This document shows positions 1 through 5,516 of a DNA stretch of 5,516 bases, one piece after another. The stretch is taken from assembly GCA_964452325.1 (NCBI GenBank), contig CAYVLB010000111.1, positions 1 to 5,516 of the forward strand, given 5' to 3'. Every line of letters begins with the position of its first letter. Position 1 is the stretch's first letter. Made by a program: the position numbers and the translations under genes. This DNA comes from JALVCQ01 sp964452325 (lineage in GTDB: Bacteria > Bacteroidota > Bacteroidia > JAADEI01 > JALVCQ01). Below the pieces are notes generated by a model. That model made no database searches and had not been told where the DNA came from. It saw only the letters and a list, made by a program, of their open reading frames with translations.

Positions 1-373
1 AGCGTAATTTGGGCTGAACTGCCGCTACCGACGGGTGCTGTTCCAGATAGTCGATCAGTGGAGCTAACCAATCAGCATCCACTTCTACGTCGTTGTTGAG
101 CAGGGCCACATAATCAGCCGACGAAGCAGCTACCGCCATATTATATGCCCGACTAAATCCGGCGTTCGCCCCAGTCTGAAAAATCTTTACATCGGGAAAA
201 TGCCTTTGGACTAGCTCTATACTGTCGTCGGTGGAGGCATTATCTACTAAGATCACGCGGAAACTTGGATAACGGGTACGAAGAAGTGACTGAAAACACC
301 GCTCGAGCCATTTCCGACCGTTGTGATTGAGTACCAGTACGTCAACTTTCGGCGAACTGTTGGAAAATGTCAT
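1..373 (-). CDS. Family 2 glycosyltransferase, N-terminal part (cut by window edge)
   Basis: Translating the minus strand from the ATG at 373-371 gives an open frame of 124 codons that leaves the window at base 1. The start of a GT-A fold is clear: a first beta strand with VLVLNHNGR (residues 12-20), the nucleotide-sugar-binding VDNASTDDS (43-51), NAGFSRAYN (70-78), and the LLNNDVEVD segment (91-99) that holds the metal/diphosphate-binding acidic region. This pattern is typical of the rhamnosyltransferase-like (WbbL-type) GT2 group, which adds sugars to cell-surface polysaccharides at the cytoplasmic face of the membrane. The donor and acceptor cannot be read from this fragment. The start overlaps the stop of the upstream ATL gene as ATGA, which supports both the start choice and cotranscription. 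The C-terminal half, including any membrane-associated part, lies outside the window. The family call is secure and the substrate is unknown. Confidence 0.9.
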   Translation of the reverse strand, partial: MTFSNSSPKVDVLVLNHNGRKWLERCFQSLLRTRYPSFRVILVDNASTDDSIELVQRHFPDVKIFQTGANAGFSRAYNMAVAASSADYVALLNNDVEVDADWLAPLIDYLEQHPSVAAVQPKLR

Positions 374-741
374 GGAGTAACGTTATGAGGCGGTATCCAC
401 AGATAGCGTGCGAAATCAATGATGCGATCATTTTCCACGGGCACCCCCTCGTTGCGCAAAAGATCCGCCATTAGGGTGGGAGTTGCGAAACTGTGCTTGC
501 CAGTTAATAGGCCGTTGCGATTTACCACGCGATGGGCGGGAATATTGTCGAGGTGTGTCCGGATACTGCGAAGGGCAAGGCCGACCATCCGAGCAGCACG
601 AGGTTCTCCCAATGACCGGGCAATGGCCCCATAAGTAGTGACACGACCAGGGGGAATCTTTTGAACCAATGCGTAAACTCGTTTGAAAAAGTCAGGACTT
701 GCGGATGGGCTCCGTTGTGTCATCTTCGGGAAATGTTTCAT
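370..741 (-). CDS. Alkyltransferase-like protein (ATL), MGMT-family DNA-binding domain with Cys to Ala
   Basis: This 123-residue protein consists of the C-terminal DNA-binding domain of O6-methylguanine-DNA methyltransferase alone. Visible features are a winged-helix segment around GRVTTYGAIARSLG (32-45), a tyrosine finger at Y37, and an arginine finger at R51 in AARMVG. The active-site signature reads PAHRVV (68-73), so alanine 69 stands where the methyl-accepting cysteine of PCHRV should be. Such proteins (ATLs, for example E. coli and S. pombe Atl1 and a Thermus homologue) bind O6-alkylguanine without repairing it and are known to hand lesions to nucleotide excision repair. By inference this one does the same and cannot be a methyltransferase. 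The start at 741 has an AAAGGG stretch a few bases upstream and overlaps the lysS end by 50 bp. A second ATG at 723-721 would drop six poorly conserved residues. It follows lysS and precedes a glycosyltransferase, with no obvious functional tie to either. Confidence 0.92.
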   Translation of the reverse strand: MKHFPKMTQRSPSASPDFFKRVYALVQKIPPGRVTTYGAIARSLGEPRAARMVGLALRSIRTHLDNIPAHRVVNRNGLLTGKHSFATPTLMADLLRNEGVPVENDRIIDFARYLWIPPHNVTP

Positions 742-2257
742 ATAGCCCTTTTTCCGGTCGCATGTGGGGAAAAAGAATCACGTCTTGAATGGATGGCGAA
801 TTGGTCATGATCATGGTGAGACGGTCGATGCCCAACCCCATGCCTGCAGTGGGTGGCATGCCGTACTCAAGAGCCCGTAGGAAATCTTCGTCAATAACCA
901 TGGCCTCTTCGTCGCCTTTGGCACGAAGCCCCATCTGCTGCTCAAAGCGCTGCCGCTGATCAAGGGGATCGTTCAACTCAGAGAAAGCATTGATAATTTC
1001 TTTGCCTGCACAAATTACTTCAAAACGTTCCGTCAGCTGTGGATGATCCCGGTGTCGCTTGGCCAACGGTGACAATTCCACCGGATAGTCCATAATGAAA
1101 GTGGGATTGATCAAATGGGGTTCAACTTTAGCTCCGAAAATTTCGTCCAATATTTTGCCGCGTCCCATCGAATCATCGATTTCAATGCCCCATGCCCGGG
1201 CTTGGGAACGTAAATCATCCTCAGACATTTGCGAAACATCATATCCGGTGTATTCTTGAATGGCCCCATAGAAGGTAAGGCGCTTCCATGGAAGTGCAAA
1301 GTCGATGATATGTTCGCCATACTGTATGCGTGTGGATCCGTGGAGGGCTTGTGCCACTGTTTCCACCATTTTTTCCACCAAATCGGCCATCCAATGGTAG
1401 TCTTTGTAAGCCACATATAGCTCAAGCATGGTAAACTCGGGATTGTGGAATCGACTCATCCCCTCGTTGCGAAAGTCCTTCGAAAATTCGTATACCGCTT
1501 CAAATCCGCCCACAATAAGCCGCTTAAGGTACAGTTCATTGGCAATGCGTAAGAACAGACGCATCTTGAGGGCATTGTGAAAGGTCTTGAAGGGACGGGC
1601 AGAAGCCCCTCCATATATCGGCTGGAGAATGGGAGTTTCAACTTCCAAATATCCTTGCGAATTCAAGAAGTTGCGAATGGCTTGAATCAATTTGGTTCGT
1701 TGCAGGAAAACCCATCGGCTATGAGGATTGATGATCAAATCAGCATATCGTTGCCGATAACGAAACTCCGGGTCAGTAACGTCATAATAGCGCCTGCCAT
1801 CCTTCTCTTTAACAACAGGTAAAGGGCGCAACGACTTGGCTAATAACTTCAACTGACGCACCCGCACCGACACTTCCCCAGCCCGGGTACGAAATACATC
1901 CCCCCCAACTCCGACAATATCCCCAATATCCAGTAGTTTCTTGACTACCTGATTATAGAACACTTTGTCTGGTCCTGGGCACAACTCATCCCGGCGGACG
2001 TATAGCTGAATACGACCACTAAAATCTTGAAGTTCCAGAAAAGCCGCTTTCCCCATGATGCGCTTGCCCATAACACGTCCCGCCAAGGATACATTTTTCC
2101 ACTGATCGGATTCTTCATCGCGAAAGCGTCCTTTAATGTCTGCAGCATGATGAGTAATATCCCATCCTTCAGAGGGATAGGGATCAATGCCTAGTCGGCG
2201 AAGGGATTCCAGTGCATTTCGCCGTTGAATTTCCTGATCAGATAGTTTGCGCTGCAT
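692..2257 (-). CDS. lysS: Lysyl-tRNA synthetase, class II
   Basis: This 521-residue enzyme charges tRNA-Lys with lysine using ATP in the cytoplasm. The N-terminal OB-fold anticodon-binding domain spans about 55-145 (SLAGRVMGKRIMGKAAFLEL at 57-76). The class II catalytic core follows. Motif 1 lies around GYLEVETPIL (202-211). The lysine-pocket signature GGASARPF is at 216-223. Motif 2 is FRNEGMSRFHNPEFTMLE (262-279). Motif 3 is GMGLGIDRL (472-480), followed by QDVILFPHMRPE (491-502). The length is close to the usual 490-510, with a short acidic/basic tail after motif 3. No motif is missing, so it should be active. It is the first gene of a minus-strand operon, and its end overlaps the ATL gene. 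The ATG at 2257 has no clear Shine-Dalgarno sequence, which is common in Bacteroidota. A candidate promoter lies just upstream. Confidence 0.98.
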   Translation of the reverse strand: MQRKLSDQEIQRRNALESLRRLGIDPYPSEGWDITHHAADIKGRFRDEESDQWKNVSLAGRVMGKRIMGKAAFLELQDFSGRIQLYVRRDELCPGPDKVFYNQVVKKLLDIGDIVGVGGDVFRTRAGEVSVRVRQLKLLAKSLRPLPVVKEKDGRRYYDVTDPEFRYRQRYADLIINPHSRWVFLQRTKLIQAIRNFLNSQGYLEVETPILQPIYGGASARPFKTFHNALKMRLFLRIANELYLKRLIVGGFEAVYEFSKDFRNEGMSRFHNPEFTMLELYVAYKDYHWMADLVEKMVETVAQALHGSTRIQYGEHIIDFALPWKRLTFYGAIQEYTGYDVSQMSEDDLRSQARAWGIEIDDSMGRGKILDEIFGAKVEPHLINPTFIMDYPVELSPLAKRHRDHPQLTERFEVICAGKEIINAFSELNDPLDQRQRFEQQMGLRAKGDEEAMVIDEDFLRALEYGMPPTAGMGLGIDRLTMIMTNSPSIQDVILFPHMRPEKGLYETFPEDDTTEPIRKS

Positions 2258-2289
2258 GTCGTTTTGTTGAGAAGCAATTGAGCGACGGG

Positions 2290-2315
2290 CAAAGGTAATA
2301 AAGGGGAATTGCCAA
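2290..2315 (-). promoter_or_regulatory. Candidate Bacteroidota-type promoter for lysS
   Basis: On the minus strand TACCTTTG (2297-2290) matches the Bacteroidota -7 motif TAnnTTTG exactly. A TTG (2315-2313) lies 15 bp upstream, which is shorter than the usual spacing of about 17-23 bp, so the -33 part is doubtful. Transcription would begin near 2285 and give a leader of about 28 nt before the lysS ATG. The call rests on motif match and position only. Confidence 0.4.
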
Positions 2316-2381
2316 GTTCAGTTAACCACCCAAAGCAAGCACGCTTTAGCTGATACCTAAACAAACTAAGTCTCCGAACCA

Positions 2382-2409
2382 TTGATGCCTCGGACTCACC
2401 GTACTTTTG
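2382..2409 (+). promoter_or_regulatory. Candidate Bacteroidota-type promoter with near-leaderless start
   Basis: TTG at 2382-2384, a 17-bp spacer and TACTTTTG at 2402-2409 match the TTG-N17-23-TAnnTTTG pattern of Bacteroidota sigma-A promoters. The -7 box ends only 4 bp before the ATG at 2414. The transcript would therefore begin at or very near the start codon and lack room for a ribosome binding site. If the gene is not leaderless, the true start would be downstream, for example the ATG at 2459, but that would remove the signal peptide. Confidence 0.45.
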
Positions 2410-2413
2410 CAAC

Positions 2414-2956
2414 ATGCAACGATACGTTGGGGTGCTATTGGGCGTGCTTTTATGGTGGATGTGGGGATGCTGGCGTCCACCTCGAACCGATGTGCAACGG
2501 ATAATCGACTCGGTTTTCCAACAAGTGGAATATTGCAGTCAATTTTACATCATTGATGCTAACACCCTTCGAGATCGAATTCACCGAGGGCGTACAAACC
2601 TTGCAACAATAGATAGCACACGGATGGATGCCATGTATCGTTCCCAATTGATGCAATATCGAGGCATATTGGAAATCTATCGCAATTTTCTGAAGGTGTA
2701 TCCTTCTTACGAATGGGACTTCCATATGCTGGAACAACGGGCAAATCGTTTAGCGGAGGCGTGGCATTCGGAACAGCTTTCTGGGGATTCGGTGTACATA
2801 CGTGCCCGTCGCTTGCACGTTGCATTAGATCGCCACTGTAAGGAAATTAGGGAATGGGTTCGGAAGATCGTGGAAGTAGAGCCCCTTTATAATCGATTGT
2901 CTGATCGAGTGTCGCAATGGGTAGGCGACTCTCTTGCCCAAGTTGAACGTCCATGA
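2414..2956 (+). CDS. Putative small lipoprotein of unknown function
   Basis: I do not recognise a family for this 180-residue protein. Its N-terminus looks like a lipoprotein signal: a basic residue (R3), a hydrophobic stretch VGVLLGVLLWWMW (5-17), then G18-C19 as a possible lipidation site. The -3 residue is Met and the -2 residue Trp, so the lipobox is atypical and a plain membrane anchor is also possible. The rest is charged and probably mostly helical, with segments rich in Arg, Glu and aromatic residues (about 70-115 and 125-175). It has no internal repeats or recognisable catalytic motif. Besides C19 it has two cysteines, C41 and C142. The gene diverges from lysS. Its stop codon overlaps the start of the DUF71 ATPase gene as ATGA, so the two are almost certainly translated from one message. 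The start at 2414 is chosen because it supplies the signal sequence. Confidence 0.72.
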   Translation: MQRYVGVLLGVLLWWMWGCWRPPRTDVQRIIDSVFQQVEYCSQFYIIDANTLRDRIHRGRTNLATIDSTRMDAMYRSQLMQYRGILEIYRNFLKVYPSYEWDFHMLEQRANRLAEAWHSEQLSGDSVYIRARRLHVALDRHCKEIREWVRKIVEVEPLYNRLSDRVSQWVGDSLAQVERP

Positions 2957-3648
2957 GGGTTGCCATTTTATGGAGCGGAGGAAAAGACAGTGCGTTGGCG
3001 CTGGATCGCATTTTACGCATGGGCGGCTATCAAGTGATGGCACTTGTAACGAACTTCAGCAAATCAAGCGGCCGTGTGACTATGCATGGAGTCCGCAAAC
3101 AGCTGATCCAACATCAAGCCCGATCCTTGCAGATTCCCCTATGGGAAGTGATATTACCAGACCCCACTATGGATGCATTCGAAGCGGCTACTTTATCCGC
3201 TTGGCATCACCTTCGGAAAGAAGTCGGCATTGAAGCTATTGTGTATGGAGATATATTTCTCGAAGACATTCGATCCTATCGCGATCGCTTGGCCCAAAGG
3301 GCCGGCCTTCAATCGATTTATCCATTATGGAATGTGCCCACAGATGAGCTCTTGCGTGAATTCTGGCGACGCGGTCATCGTACGGTCATTTGTGCAGCCA
3401 ACGCCTCCAATGCCCGATTGGTAGGACGCCCCTTAGACCATAGAACCCGGGCAATGTTAGCTCACGGAACGGACCCCTGCGGCGAACATGGTGAATTTCA
3501 TACGTTTTGTTTTGATGGGCCTCATTTTCATTACCCCATTCCCTACCGCCTCGGATCTCCCCACCTGGAAATCTACTCGCACAATGGCATCGCAATGCGG
3601 TTCTACTACGTAGACCTCCTATGTGATTCCCCTCACAGCAAGCCTTAA
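2953..3648 (+). CDS. DUF71/COG2102 ATP-pyrophosphatase (diphthine-ammonia ligase family)
   Basis: This 231-residue protein of the PP-loop ATPase superfamily carries the complete signature of COG2102. The nucleotide-binding SGGKDS loop is at 8-13, close to the N-terminus. YGDIFLEDIRSYRD is at 98-111. The family-specific DPCGEHGEFHTF is at 174-185. In eukaryotes and archaea, members amidate diphthine on elongation factor 2. Bacteria have no diphthamide, so that reaction cannot apply here. Published comparative genomics proposed a role in vitamin B12 salvage for some bacterial members. No B12 gene is in this window, so the substrate stays open. The expected chemistry is adenylation of a carboxylate followed by amide formation, probably in the cytoplasm. 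The length matches the family (about 220-240). The start overlaps the stop of the upstream putative lipoprotein gene by ATGA, and no Shine-Dalgarno is seen. Automatic annotation as diphthine-ammonia ligase would be misleading. Confidence 0.92.
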   Translation: MRVAILWSGGKDSALALDRILRMGGYQVMALVTNFSKSSGRVTMHGVRKQLIQHQARSLQIPLWEVILPDPTMDAFEAATLSAWHHLRKEVGIEAIVYGDIFLEDIRSYRDRLAQRAGLQSIYPLWNVPTDELLREFWRRGHRTVICAANASNARLVGRPLDHRTRAMLAHGTDPCGEHGEFHTFCFDGPHFHYPIPYRLGSPHLEIYSHNGIAMRFYYVDLLCDSPHSKP

Positions 3649-3653
3649 CTTTG
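3646..3653 (+). promoter_or_regulatory. Candidate -7 box of an internal promoter for the osmC-like gene
   Basis: TAACTTTG is an exact match to TAnnTTTG and begins on the TAA stop codon of the DUF71 gene. Transcription would start near 3658 and give a leader of about 35 nt to the ATG at 3694. No clear TTG lies at the right distance upstream, so the promoter may be weak or need an activator. It would allow the osmC-like gene and those after it to be expressed apart from the first two genes. Confidence 0.42.
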
Positions 3654-3680
3654 CACTTTCATTTTCCTGTACAACATAAA

Positions 3681-3685
3681 AGGAG
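3681..3685 (+). promoter_or_regulatory. Strong Shine-Dalgarno site of the osmC-like gene
   Basis: AGGAG, preceded by AAA, lies 8 bp before the ATG at 3694. It fixes that start codon. It is the clearest ribosome binding site in the window; most other genes here have none or are coupled by overlap. Confidence 0.75.
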
Positions 3686-3693
3686 ATACTGCA

Positions 3694-4125
3694 ATGGCCC
3701 ATCGCGTTGCACTGAACTGGGAAGGCAAAATGAAGTTTCAAGCCCAAACACCAGGAGGTACCCTTTCCTTAGACACTTCTCCAGCTGTGGGTGGAGAAGG
3801 CAATGGCCTCCGTCCCAAACCATTAATGCTGGTGTCCTTAGGAGGATGTACGGCCATGGACGTCGCAGCATTAATGAGAAAAATGCGAGTAGACGGGCAA
3901 GTAGCGTCGTTTCGTGTGGAAGTGCAAGGAGAGCTCACCGATGAGCATCCCAAGCACTACCGGTGGGTACGGGTAGACTATTATTTTCAAGGCAAGGAAA
4001 TGAATCAATCCCTCCTTACCAAGGCGGTGCGGTTGTCGGTAGATCGCTATTGTGGCGTGATTTATATGTTTCGGCAATTCGCCGAGTTTGAATATGAAAT
4101 TCACTTTGATGAAACATCCGAATGA
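3694..4125 (+). CDS. OsmC-family peroxidase-like protein
   Basis: This 143-residue protein has the OsmC/Ohr fold pattern. A beta-rich N-terminus includes GGEGNGLRPKPL (33-44), with an arginine (R40) at the expected place. Then comes the helix with the first redox cysteine in LGGCTAMDVAAL (C52), and the second in SVDRYCGV (C120). Both cysteines needed for thiol-dependent reduction of organic hydroperoxides are present. The sequence resembles the YhfA-like OsmC subgroup rather than Ohr, so the physiological substrate is uncertain; hydroperoxides or other reactive electrophiles are possible. The length is usual for the family. The protein is cytoplasmic, with no signal peptide. It has its own -7 box and a strong ribosome binding site, unlike its neighbours, which suggests independent and perhaps higher expression. 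The DUF302 gene follows 22 bp downstream and is probably cotranscribed. Confidence 0.93.
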   Translation: MAHRVALNWEGKMKFQAQTPGGTLSLDTSPAVGGEGNGLRPKPLMLVSLGGCTAMDVAALMRKMRVDGQVASFRVEVQGELTDEHPKHYRWVRVDYYFQGKEMNQSLLTKAVRLSVDRYCGVIYMFRQFAEFEYEIHFDETSE

Positions 4126-4147
4126 TTTCAAAAAAATAGCAAAAGCC

Positions 4148-4540
4148 ATGACAGTCAAGCACTATTTCGGGCGTATCGTCGAACTGCCATTTGAAACAAC
4201 GGAACAGCGCCTGCGGGAATCCCTTCAGGCAGAAGGCTTTGGAATTCTTACGGAAGTTGATGTTCGTCAAACCCTTAAAAAGAAAATCGATGTCGATTTT
4301 TACCCCTACAAGATATTGGGTGCATGCAATCCCCGATTAGCTCACCAAGTACTTGCTGAGGATCCCACGATGGGCGTATTTTTGCCATGTGGGGTTGTGA
4401 TTCGCGCCATCGACGAACGAACCACCGAGGTGCTGGTGATGAATCCAGAAGCCATGCATCACTATTCCACGGGAAACGGGGTGGCCAGTGCAGCAACCGA
4501 AGTTAAACAACGACTCGAAAATGCCTTAGCAGCTTTGTAG
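4148..4540 (+). CDS. DUF302 family protein
   Basis: From the ATG at 4148 this is a 130-residue protein, the usual size of single-domain DUF302 (TT1751-like) proteins. Family marks are GFGILTEVDVRQTLKKK (30-46), the YKILGACNPRLAHQVL segment (54-69), FLPCGVVI (78-85) and VMNPEAM (97-103). Two cysteines (C60, C81) sit at the positions where family members commonly carry them. The biochemical function of DUF302 is unknown; a ligand-binding or redox role has been considered for such small domains. The frame stays open upstream to ATGs at 4088, 4094 and 4109, but those residues overlap the end of the osmC-like gene and do not look like the family. The start at 4148 aligns with the normal beginning of the domain, so it is preferred. 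No clear Shine-Dalgarno precedes it. The rhomboid gene begins 3 bp after its stop. Confidence 0.88.
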   Translation: MTVKHYFGRIVELPFETTEQRLRESLQAEGFGILTEVDVRQTLKKKIDVDFYPYKILGACNPRLAHQVLAEDPTMGVFLPCGVVIRAIDERTTEVLVMNPEAMHHYSTGNGVASAATEVKQRLENALAAL

Positions 4541-4543
4541 GTA

Positions 4544-5269
4544 ATGTTTCCACTAATTGATACGATCCCTGCTCGCCGAACGCCGTGGATGACCTACGGG
4601 CTCATCACAGTGAATGTGTTGATATTTTTTTATGAGTTATCGTTAGGCAATGCCGTTCGTGATTTGTTTATGCAATGGGGCGTCATTCCCCAACAAATAT
4701 GGCATGCCCAAAGTCCGGCCGATTATCTTCCACTATTCACTCACATGTTTCTCCATGGCGGATGGGGCCATTTGCTGTCCAACATGTGGGCATTATGGAT
4801 TTTTGGCGACAATGTGGAAGATCGCATGGGACACGTACGATACCTGATATTTTACCTCACGACTGGTGTGGGGGCGGCACTGGTTCATTCGGGGCTTCAT
4901 CCGTTGGCAGCGGTCCCTTCGGTGGGCGCTTCAGGAGCCATATCTGGTGTGATGGGGGCATATCTGCTGATGTTTCCATACAGCAGGATTATTACCATTC
5001 TTCCGCTATTGTTTTATGCATATATGATGGCTATCCCGGCCTATTTTTACATTGGAATATGGTTTTTGGGTCAATTATGGTCAGGGATCCTATCGTTGAC
5101 GCTATCGGGTGCCAGTCAAATTGCATTCTGGGCCCATATTGGAGGATTTGTGGCAGGCCTTGGTTTGTCTCGAATATTTGACCAGCGCCGGGTGCGCAGC
5201 TATTATCATAGGTATGTGATGAGACGCCGGGATGTATATCCCCATCAAACTCGAACGCTTAAATATTGA
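4544..5269 (+). CDS. Rhomboid-family intramembrane serine protease
   Basis: This 241-residue membrane protein cleaves transmembrane substrates within the lipid bilayer. Hydrophobic segments lie at about 17-33, 66-88, 98-116, 127-146, 148-180 (long, possibly a re-entrant or paired segment) and 192-210, which fits the six-helix bacterial core. The catalytic serine is S130 in VGASGAISG (127-135). The partner histidine is H198 in AFWAHIGGF (194-202). The oxyanion and structural residues H76 and N80 are in GWGHLLSN (73-80), with HMFLHGG just before. All needed residues are present, so it should be active. The C-terminus is a short, arginine-rich cytoplasmic tail (about 215-232). The gene follows the DUF302 stop by 3 bp, with a weak TAGGTA sequence over the stop as a possible ribosome binding site. 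The Clp-fold protease gene starts 4 bp after its end. Its natural substrates cannot be inferred. Confidence 0.95.
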   Translation: MFPLIDTIPARRTPWMTYGLITVNVLIFFYELSLGNAVRDLFMQWGVIPQQIWHAQSPADYLPLFTHMFLHGGWGHLLSNMWALWIFGDNVEDRMGHVRYLIFYLTTGVGAALVHSGLHPLAAVPSVGASGAISGVMGAYLLMFPYSRIITILPLLFYAYMMAIPAYFYIGIWFLGQLWSGILSLTLSGASQIAFWAHIGGFVAGLGLSRIFDQRRVRSYYHRYVMRRRDVYPHQTRTLKY

Positions 5270-5273
5270 TGTT

Positions 5274-5516
5274 ATGGATCCCTTTTCCATCTTTTGGATT
5301 TTGATTTTGTTGGCCTCGGTTCAGCCGCTACTGTCACAAAAAGTACTGGAAGCCAAGCGCCAATCGTTGATTTCCCATTTGGAACGAGAACGTAATTCAC
5401 GGATTATCCTCTTGGTGCATCGTCAAGAGCGAATGAGTTTTTTGGGTATTCCGGTGGCAAATTTTATCGACATTGAAGATTCAGAAAAAGTACTCCGTGC
5501 CATTCATAGCACGCCT
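5274..5516 (+). CDS. SDH-type Clp-fold membrane serine protease (DUF114-like), N-terminal part
   Basis: The frame opens at the ATG at 5274 and runs off the window after 81 codons. The N-terminus has a membrane anchor (about 5-20, FSIFWILILLASVQPLL), then a basic helix with KVLEAKRQSLISHLERER (24-41). A first Clp-fold strand follows, with RIILLVHRQERMSFLGIPV (43-61) and the segment FIDIEDSEKVLRAI (64-77). This arrangement matches the serine dehydrogenase proteinase (SDH/DUF114) family, related to SppA and ClpP, as I recall it. The catalytic serine and lysine/histidine region lies beyond the edge, so activity cannot be judged. An ATG at 5269, overlapping the rhomboid stop, opens a frame that ends after 11 codons and is not used. 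Placement 4 bp behind the rhomboid gene suggests that the two membrane proteases are coexpressed. Confidence 0.85.
   Translation, partial: MDPFSIFWILILLASVQPLLSQKVLEAKRQSLISHLERERNSRIILLVHRQERMSFLGIPVANFIDIEDSEKVLRAIHSTP

Noticed and set aside
1111..1425. Out-of-frame minus-strand ORF within lysS, and the antisense ORFs nearby
   Set aside because: All are shadows of the intact lysS coding sequence.
2332..2347. Small inverted repeat AAAGC-N6-GCTTT between the divergent genes
   Set aside because: A 5-bp stem without a U-tract is expected by chance. It sits between promoters rather than at a gene end, so it is neither a terminator nor a supported operator.
2258..2413. Search for a tRNA, riboswitch or T-box in the divergent region upstream of lysS
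   Set aside because: The region is only 156 bp, and I saw no cloverleaf, T-box motif or extended hairpin.
2191..2415. A 74-codon minus-strand frame covering the divergent intergenic region
   Set aside because: It overlaps the start of lysS in another frame, has no recognisable features, and would cover both candidate promoters.
2953..3648. Annotation as a true diphthine-ammonia ligase
   Set aside because: Diphthamide is a modification of archaeal and eukaryotic EF2. The neighbours here are bacterial, so only the family, not the reaction, can be assigned.
4675..5181. A 168-codon open frame on the plus strand
   Set aside because: It lies wholly inside the rhomboid gene in another frame. The rhomboid frame has all catalytic motifs and this one has none.

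Overview
This window comes from a bacterial chromosome and holds tightly packed, ordinary-looking genes. The best guess for the source is Bacteroidota or a near relative. Three sites match the Bacteroidota -7 promoter motif TAnnTTTG. The MGMT-like protein and the divergent lysS layout also fit that group. The Clp-fold (SDH-type) protease at the right edge is a type I associate with thermophiles. The phylum call is an inference, because no rRNA or other phylogenetic marker was compared. I found no tRNA, rRNA, CRISPR array, insertion sequence or phage gene.

The left part (1-2257) is read on the minus strand as one packed operon. It runs lysS (class II lysyl-tRNA synthetase), then an alkyltransferase-like DNA-damage-binding protein whose reactive cysteine is replaced by alanine, then a family 2 glycosyltransferase cut by the window edge. 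The genes overlap: 50 bp for lysS/ATL and an ATGA junction for ATL/glycosyltransferase. This implies cotranscription and probably translational coupling.

The divergent intergenic region (2258-2413) holds a candidate promoter on each strand. The plus-strand one lies so close to its ATG that the transcript would be nearly leaderless.

The right part (2414-5516) is read on the plus strand. It runs: a small putative lipoprotein of unknown function; a DUF71/COG2102 ATP-pyrophosphatase (the diphthine-ammonia ligase family), joined to it by an ATGA overlap; an OsmC-family peroxidase-like protein with its own -7 box and a strong ribosome binding site; a DUF302 protein; a rhomboid intramembrane protease; and the N-terminus of a membrane-anchored SDH-type Clp-fold serine protease. 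The last four genes are closely spaced (22, 3 and 4 bp gaps). They pair thiol/peroxide-type functions with two membrane proteases, so a membrane or envelope stress role is a reasonable inference. No clearly new system is visible. The points most worth a second look are the alanine-type ATL beside lysS, the lipoprotein/DUF71 pair and the rhomboid/SDH-protease pair.
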